Positions 15,585-18,992 of a DNA stretch of 18,992 nucleotides are shown in pieces. Position 1 is the stretch's first letter. Every line of letters starts with the position of its first letter. The notes below the pieces were generated by a model. The model was not told the DNA's origin, searched no databases, and saw nothing but the letters and a program-made list of their open reading frames with translations. Origin of the DNA: Gammaproteobacteria bacterium (GTDB taxonomy: Bacteria > Pseudomonadota > Gammaproteobacteria > Eutrophobiales > Eutrophobiaceae); assembly GCA_018676275.1 (NCBI GenBank), contig JABHFC010000406.1, forward strand, positions 1 through 18,992, given 5' to 3'. The translations under genes and the position numbers were made by a program.

Positions 15585-16772
15585 TTAGATTCTCTCAAAT
15601 ACTGCAGCTATACCCTGACCACCACCAATACACATTGTTACCAATGCATATCGACCACCAATCCGCTGTAATTCATACAATGCTTTGACGGTAATAATTG
15701 AACCGGTAGCGCCAACCGGATGACCCAGTGCAATGGCACCGCCATTAGGATTGACACGTTCTGAAGAAAGTTGAAGATCCTGACTTACCGACATCGCTTG
15801 TACTGCGAATGCTTCATTAGACTCAATTACATCCATCTCATCGATACTGAGTCCGGTCTTTTCCATCAGCTTTCTTACCGCAGGAATGGGGCCTGTGCCC
15901 ATCAGTAGAGGTTCGACGCCGGCATGAGCATAAGCAACCAGGCGAGCCATTGGTTGCAGGCCCTTCTTCTCAGCATAGTTAGCTTCAACCAGGGTGAGGG
16001 CGGCAGCACCATCATTGATGCCCGAAGCATTGCCAGCTGTAACTGAACCATCTTTCTTGAATACAGTAGCTAACTTGGCCATGCCTTCGATACTTGCATC
16101 GCGTCGAACATGTTCATCCGTATCAAAGATGGTTGTCCCCTTGCGAGATTTCAGTTCAATGGGTGTTATCTGTTCTTTAAAATGACCCTCGTCTATAGCT
16201 TTGGCAGCACGCCGGTGACTTTCCACTGCGAAGGCGTCCTGCTCTTCCCGGGAAATATTGTACTTCTCTGCAATATTTTCAGCGGTGATACCCATGTGAC
16301 AGGCATCAAAAGGATCATGAAGAGCAGCATTCATTGCATCAATCATTTTACCTTCGCCCATGCGTTGACCCCAGCGCATGGTGGAAGACCAATAGGGTGC
16401 CGCGCTCATATTTTCGACACCGCCAGCAATGGCTGTATCGGCGTCGCCGAGCATAATAATTTGAGCAGCGCTGACAATCGCCTGCAGACCACTGCCGCAA
16501 AGTCGATTTACCGTATAGGCAGGAGTTTCAATCGGAACACCACCGTTTACAGAGGCAACCCTGCTTATGTACATATCACGGGGTTCAGTGTGAATAACGT
16601 TGCCAATAACGGTATGTTCTATATCTTCACCAGATAGCCCGGCGCGCGATATTGCTTCGCGAACTACAGTTGCAGCCAGTTCGGCTGGTGGTGTATTTTT
16701 CAGGCTTCCACCGTAAGTACCAATGGCTGTACGTGTACCGCTTACGACTACAACATCTCGGATCTGGGACAT
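15585..16772 (-). CDS. Acetyl-CoA C-acyltransferase / beta-ketothiolase, BktB-like
   Basis: Cytosolic type-II thiolase that condenses or cleaves 3-ketoacyl-CoA with CoA. Catalytic residues are visible: Cys92 (NRLCGSGLQA), His351 (ALGHPVGATG) and Cys381 (MCIGGGQGIA). The stretch GNVIHTEPRDMYISRVASVNGGVPI (read in two parts around 57-81) and the C-terminus GIAAVFERI closely resemble the broad-range beta-ketothiolase BktB and differ from the PaaJ/PcaF branch. Length of 395 residues is normal. The start is secure: AGGAGA 5 nt before the ATG. It could serve short-chain beta-oxidation, polyhydroxybutyrate precursor supply, or the thiolytic steps of phenylacetate breakdown, since no PaaJ is in the window; the last is inference. 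It is first of the four-gene minus-strand block but is separated from shc by 163 bp and a strong hairpin. Confidence 0.93.
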   Translation of the reverse strand: MSQIRDVVVVSGTRTAIGTYGGSLKNTPPAELAATVVREAISRAGLSGEDIEHTVIGNVIHTEPRDMYISRVASVNGGVPIETPAYTVNRLCGSGLQAIVSAAQIIMLGDADTAIAGGVENMSAAPYWSSTMRWGQRMGEGKMIDAMNAALHDPFDACHMGITAENIAEKYNISREEQDAFAVESHRRAAKAIDEGHFKEQITPIELKSRKGTTIFDTDEHVRRDASIEGMAKLATVFKKDGSVTAGNASGINDGAAALTLVEANYAEKKGLQPMARLVAYAHAGVEPLLMGTGPIPAVRKLMEKTGLSIDEMDVIESNEAFAVQAMSVSQDLQLSSERVNPNGGAIALGHPVGATGSIITVKALYELQRIGGRYALVTMCIGGGQGIAAVFERI

Positions 16773-16922
16773 CAGGTTCTCCTTTGACTTTTTGATAACA
16801 AGTTTGAAAGAAATTCAGAATCTTATGGTGCGCCGCAGCAATATCTTTGTCAACAGAATTTAACCCAATTTGTGTTGAGATACGTTTACAATTTCATCAT
16901 GACAATCAAAGGAGAACGAATC

Positions 16923-17615
16923 ATGCGTCTATGCGGGAATATTTTGTTTTTTTATGCGTTTATTATTTACACCAGCACGGCTTTGGCACATGAGTCTGAG
17001 ACTTTATTTAATCAGGTACATGTTCAGGCTCAGGTGGAACGGGATATTCCCAATGATGAGATGCAATCCCTACTGGTGAGTGAGCAACAGGGCAAAAATG
17101 CAAGCAAGCTGTCTGCAAGGGTAAATCAGGACATCAAGTGGGCTGTAGCCCTGGCAAAAAAGAACAAGGCCATAGATGTAAGTACTCGAGCCTATCAAAC
17201 CTACCCAATATATAAGGACAGTGATGTAGTTGGCTGGCGTGTTAGCCAGGAAGTTTTACTGAAAAGTCAGAATATGGCTGAACTGAGTGAAGTGATCGGA
17301 GAATTACAGGAAAAACTACAAGTCAGACAAATGCAGTTTAGTGCCAGTAAAAAAACGCGTGATCAAATCGAGAATGAACTAATTGAAGAAGCAATGCAGG
17401 CCTTCAAACGCCGGGCAGAAATCATAAAGAAACACATGGACGGAAAGGATTATCGTATCGTGAATCTGCATATAAACAGCAATGGTCAGCGAGCTCCTAT
17501 GATGCATGCGCAGAGGATGAGGAATGAGTCAATGGCTTTGGCCAGTGCTCCGACAGTAGAAGCAGGGACCAGTAAAATCACAGTAAACGTTTCTGGCAGT
17601 ATTCAATTTTTCTAA
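16923..17615 (+). CDS. Exported SIMPL-domain (DUF541) protein
   Basis: A 230-residue periplasmic protein with a cleavable signal peptide (MRLCGNILFFYAFIIYTSTALA-HES, cleavage after ALA at about residue 22). The mature part has the SIMPL pattern: VHVQAQVERDIPNDEMQ near the start, then an Ala- and Lys-rich helix, the strand TRAYQTYPIYKDSDVVGWRVSQEVLLKS, and the C-terminal KITVNVSGSIQF strand. Family members are periplasmic or outer-membrane linked and some affect oxidative-stress resistance or signalling; the molecular role is not established. The start was taken at ATG 16923, which has GGAG 8 nt upstream and begins the signal peptide. An in-frame TTG at 16872 adds 17 residues that would spoil it. 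A TACAAT -10 candidate (16887-16892) lies just upstream. The gene diverges from the thiolase gene. Confidence 0.87.
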   Translation: MRLCGNILFFYAFIIYTSTALAHESETLFNQVHVQAQVERDIPNDEMQSLLVSEQQGKNASKLSARVNQDIKWAVALAKKNKAIDVSTRAYQTYPIYKDSDVVGWRVSQEVLLKSQNMAELSEVIGELQEKLQVRQMQFSASKKTRDQIENELIEEAMQAFKRRAEIIKKHMDGKDYRIVNLHINSNGQRAPMMHAQRMRNESMALASAPTVEAGTSKITVNVSGSIQFF

Positions 17616-17676
17616 TGATAACTTCGTCAGAATCGAAAAAAGAACTGTTTGTCTGGATAAAAGTCTTCATATAGAT

Positions 17677-18132
17677 ATGAAAATATGGGTGGATGCAGAC
17701 GCGTGTCCGGTTGTCATAAAAGAAATTTTATTCAGAGCGGCAGAACGTACTGAGCTTGAAGTAACCCTGGTTGCTAATCAGGTAATTCGCATACCAACGT
17801 CGGCATATATTAATTTTGTCAAAGTAGCTTCCGGGTTTGACGTTGCAGATAATGAAATAGTTAAAAGAGTTAAAATTGGTGATCTGGTTATAACGGGTGA
17901 TATTCCCCTGGCAGCGGAGGTGATTGACAAGGGAGGCCATGCACTAAACCCCCGCGGAGAGTTTTATACAGTTGATAATATTAAAGCACGATTAACAATG
18001 AGGAATTTTATGGATACGCTGAGATCAAGCGGAGTAGATACTGGAGGGCCTCCTGCTTTAAATAAAAGTGATCGAAAAATATTTGCAGACAAGCTGGATA
18101 GATTCCTTACCAACTATGCAAAGGACAGTTAA
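17677..18132 (+). CDS. yaiI: UPF0178 family protein, YaiI-like
   Basis: A 151-residue protein with the full UPF0178 pattern: N-terminal KIWVDADACPVVIKEI with the acidic DxD pair, VANQ (33-36), GFDVADNEIV, then GDLVITGDIPLAAEVIDKGG and the C-terminal LNPRGEFYT, MRNFMD, and TGGPPALNKSDRKIFA. Length matches E. coli YaiI (about 152). The acidic residues and fold pattern suggest a PIN-like or nuclease-like domain, but no activity is firmly known to me for this family. The ribosome binding site is weak. It follows the SIMPL gene by 61 nt on the same strand and may be co-transcribed with it and the next small gene. Confidence 0.93.
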   Translation: MKIWVDADACPVVIKEILFRAAERTELEVTLVANQVIRIPTSAYINFVKVASGFDVADNEIVKRVKIGDLVITGDIPLAAEVIDKGGHALNPRGEFYTVDNIKARLTMRNFMDTLRSSGVDTGGPPALNKSDRKIFADKLDRFLTNYAKDS

Positions 18133-18152
18133 CAATTTGGAGTTGAAAGAGG

Positions 18153-18458
18153 ATGTCTGATTCCTGGATTTCGATTTTACTTGGCTGGCCTGCCATACTT
18201 ATAGCATTTTTAATCGCCATACTCGGAATATTGCGTCGCAAACCTTTAGCTCTGATTGCACCTGTAATTCTGGTGTTACCGATAGCGCTTTACCTGTTTG
18301 GAGCTCCGAAAGTAAGTTGGTTAGCCTTGCTGATACCAGCATGTTTTATTGGAGCTGGAGTAGCAATCAAGTTCCGACGTTATCACATTGCCTGGCTTTG
18401 CCTGATACCAAATTTCAGTTTTTTCTGTTGGCTGGCTGTAATGGTGCTGGGGCAATAA
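18153..18458 (+). CDS. Small integral membrane protein, four predicted helices
   Basis: A 101-residue protein, not recognised as a named family. Four hydrophobic segments are seen at about residues 8-28, 31-50, 54-72 and 79-100. Basic residues sit after the first (RRK, 28-30) and third (KFRRYH, 73-78) segments, which by the positive-inside rule puts both termini outside the cytoplasm. GGAG lies 10 nt before the ATG, and the gene starts 20 nt after yaiI, so the two are likely co-transcribed. No charged or catalytic residue is buried in the helices, which makes a transporter or enzyme unlikely; a stress or envelope-related role is a guess. Confidence 0.75.
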   Translation: MSDSWISILLGWPAILIAFLIAILGILRRKPLALIAPVILVLPIALYLFGAPKVSWLALLIPACFIGAGVAIKFRRYHIAWLCLIPNFSFFCWLAVMVLGQ

Positions 18459-18498
18459 AGTATGCAGGATTAAGTTCGATTATTTTCCAATGATGCCA

Positions 18499-18567
18499 GG
18501 AGTCTGTCGGACTTAGGACTCAAACCGGTTTTCCCCTCGTTACGAACACCTAAGTCCGACAGACTCC
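18499..18567. repeat. 19-bp perfect inverted repeat with 31-nt spacer (REPIN- or MITE-like), possible terminator
   Basis: GGAGTCTGTCGGACTTAGG (18499-18517) is repeated inverted and without mismatch at 18549-18567. Each arm is itself an imperfect palindrome (AGTC-TGTCG-GACT), so the unit looks like two inverted REP sequences with a variable spacer, the form called REPIN. It fills the gap between the convergent stops of the membrane-protein gene and hemL. A T-run (18590s) lies about 20 nt beyond the right arm on the plus strand, so a terminator role is possible but the tail is distant. Copy number in the genome cannot be judged here. Confidence 0.75.
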
Positions 18568-18608
18568 CCTAGCTGGTAATTTTTTACTTATAGCAGAGCA
18601 ACCCGGGT

Positions 18609-18992
18609 TCACAGAGATTTGAAGCACGCAGCTGAAATATCAATGGTCTTCTGAATATCTTCCTCACTATGAGCACTGGAAACAAAAGCAGACTCAAATG
18701 CAGAGGGAGCGAGGTAAACACCCTTATTCAGCATTAAATGAAAAAATCTATTAAAACGATCTGAATCACAGGTCATCACCTGTGAAAAATACTGGATTGT
18801 TTTTTCTTCACTGAAGAATAATCCAAACATACCACCTACCTGATTATAGCTAAGTGCAATGCCTGCATCATCGGCCGCCTGTTTTATTCCATTAACAAGA
18901 CTTAGTGTTTTGTCAGTCAACTGTTCGAAAAAGCCCGCTTCAGAAATTAATTCCAGAGTCGCCAGGCCTGCTGTCATGGCGACAGGATTTCC
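18609..18992 (-). CDS. hemL: Glutamate-1-semialdehyde 2,1-aminomutase HemL (C-terminal 127 residues; runs off the window)
   Basis: PLP enzyme that converts glutamate-1-semialdehyde to 5-aminolevulinate in the C5 route to haem. The visible C-terminal part begins in the conserved GNPVAMTAGLATLELI and continues with the small domain: VGGMFGLFFSEEKTIQ, then FNRFFHLMLNKGVYLAPSAFES and the end SAHSEEDIQKTIDISAACF. Family members are about 425-430 residues, so roughly 300 residues, including the PLP-binding lysine, lie outside. The reading frame is open to the window edge. The use of the C5 route agrees with a gammaproteobacterial origin. Confidence 0.96.
   Translation of the reverse strand, partial: GNPVAMTAGLATLELISEAGFFEQLTDKTLSLVNGIKQAADDAGIALSYNQVGGMFGLFFSEEKTIQYFSQVMTCDSDRFNRFFHLMLNKGVYLAPSAFESAFVSSAHSEEDIQKTIDISAACFKSL

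Noticed and set aside
7525..16100. Further GTATCA/TGATAC hexamers inside paaC, paaD, the dehydrogenase, shc and thiolase genes
   Set aside because: They fall in coding sequence, at about the frequency expected for a 6-mer, and mostly lack the extended RTGATAC context or a promoter nearby.
15585..16772. Calling the thiolase PaaJ
   Set aside because: Its distinctive stretches match BktB-type beta-ketothiolases better than the PaaJ/PcaF branch, so only a BktB-like call is supported.
16825..16853. TTGACA on the minus strand before the thiolase gene as a promoter
   Set aside because: The -35 is perfect but no acceptable -10 lies at 16-18 nt spacing.
1..18992. CRISPR arrays, tRNA or rRNA genes, phage, transposase, toxin-antitoxin or defence genes
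   Set aside because: Nothing of this kind was seen on reading both strands; the gaps between genes are short and contain only promoters, hairpins and the two REP-like repeats.

Overview
The window is chromosomal DNA from a bacterium, most probably a gammaproteobacterium. The Paa proteins, PaaX, UPF0178 (YaiI-type) and glutamate-1-semialdehyde aminomutase all read like gammaproteobacterial versions. GC is moderate (low-to-mid 40s % by eye), with AT-rich intergenic gaps. A squalene-hopene cyclase gene implies a hopanoid producer. Genus cannot be read from this sequence.

Left part (1-10492): an aerobic phenylacetate (PAA) catabolic cluster. paaK (PAA-CoA ligase, minus, cut by the window edge) diverges from paaZ (ring-opening hydrolase/aldehyde dehydrogenase). 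Two genes of no obvious PAA role follow: an unrecognised cytosolic protein (3160-3951) and an exported Kelch-type beta-propeller (minus). Then come paaI (thioesterase), paaABCDE (ring-1,2-phenylacetyl-CoA epoxidase, near-continuous operon) and paaX (regulator). Together these cover activation (PaaK), epoxidation (PaaABCE, with PaaD for maturation), ring opening (PaaZ), rescue of CoA dead ends (PaaI) and control (PaaX). The oxepin isomerase PaaG and the beta-oxidation enzymes PaaF, PaaH and a typical PaaJ are not in the window.

Middle part (10503-16772): a REP-like inverted pair separates paaX from a block of four minus-strand genes. In transcription order these are a BktB-like beta-ketothiolase, squalene-hopene cyclase, an unrecognised 310-aa protein 19 nt downstream of the cyclase, and a large (595-aa) acyl-CoA dehydrogenase.

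Right part (16923-18992): an exported SIMPL/DUF541 protein, a UPF0178 (YaiI) protein, a small four-helix membrane protein, a 19-bp perfect inverted repeat with a 31-nt spacer, and the C-terminal part of hemL (minus, cut by the edge).

Main observation: an RTGATAC core, resembling the left part of the PaaX operator consensus as I recall it, occurs in four gaps: paaK/paaZ, Kelch/paaI, just downstream of a good promoter before paaA, and before the acyl-CoA dehydrogenase. This gives a testable local PaaX regulon that would add the dehydrogenase. I found no phage, defence, CRISPR or transposase genes and no tRNA or rRNA. No gap between genes exceeds about 180 bases.
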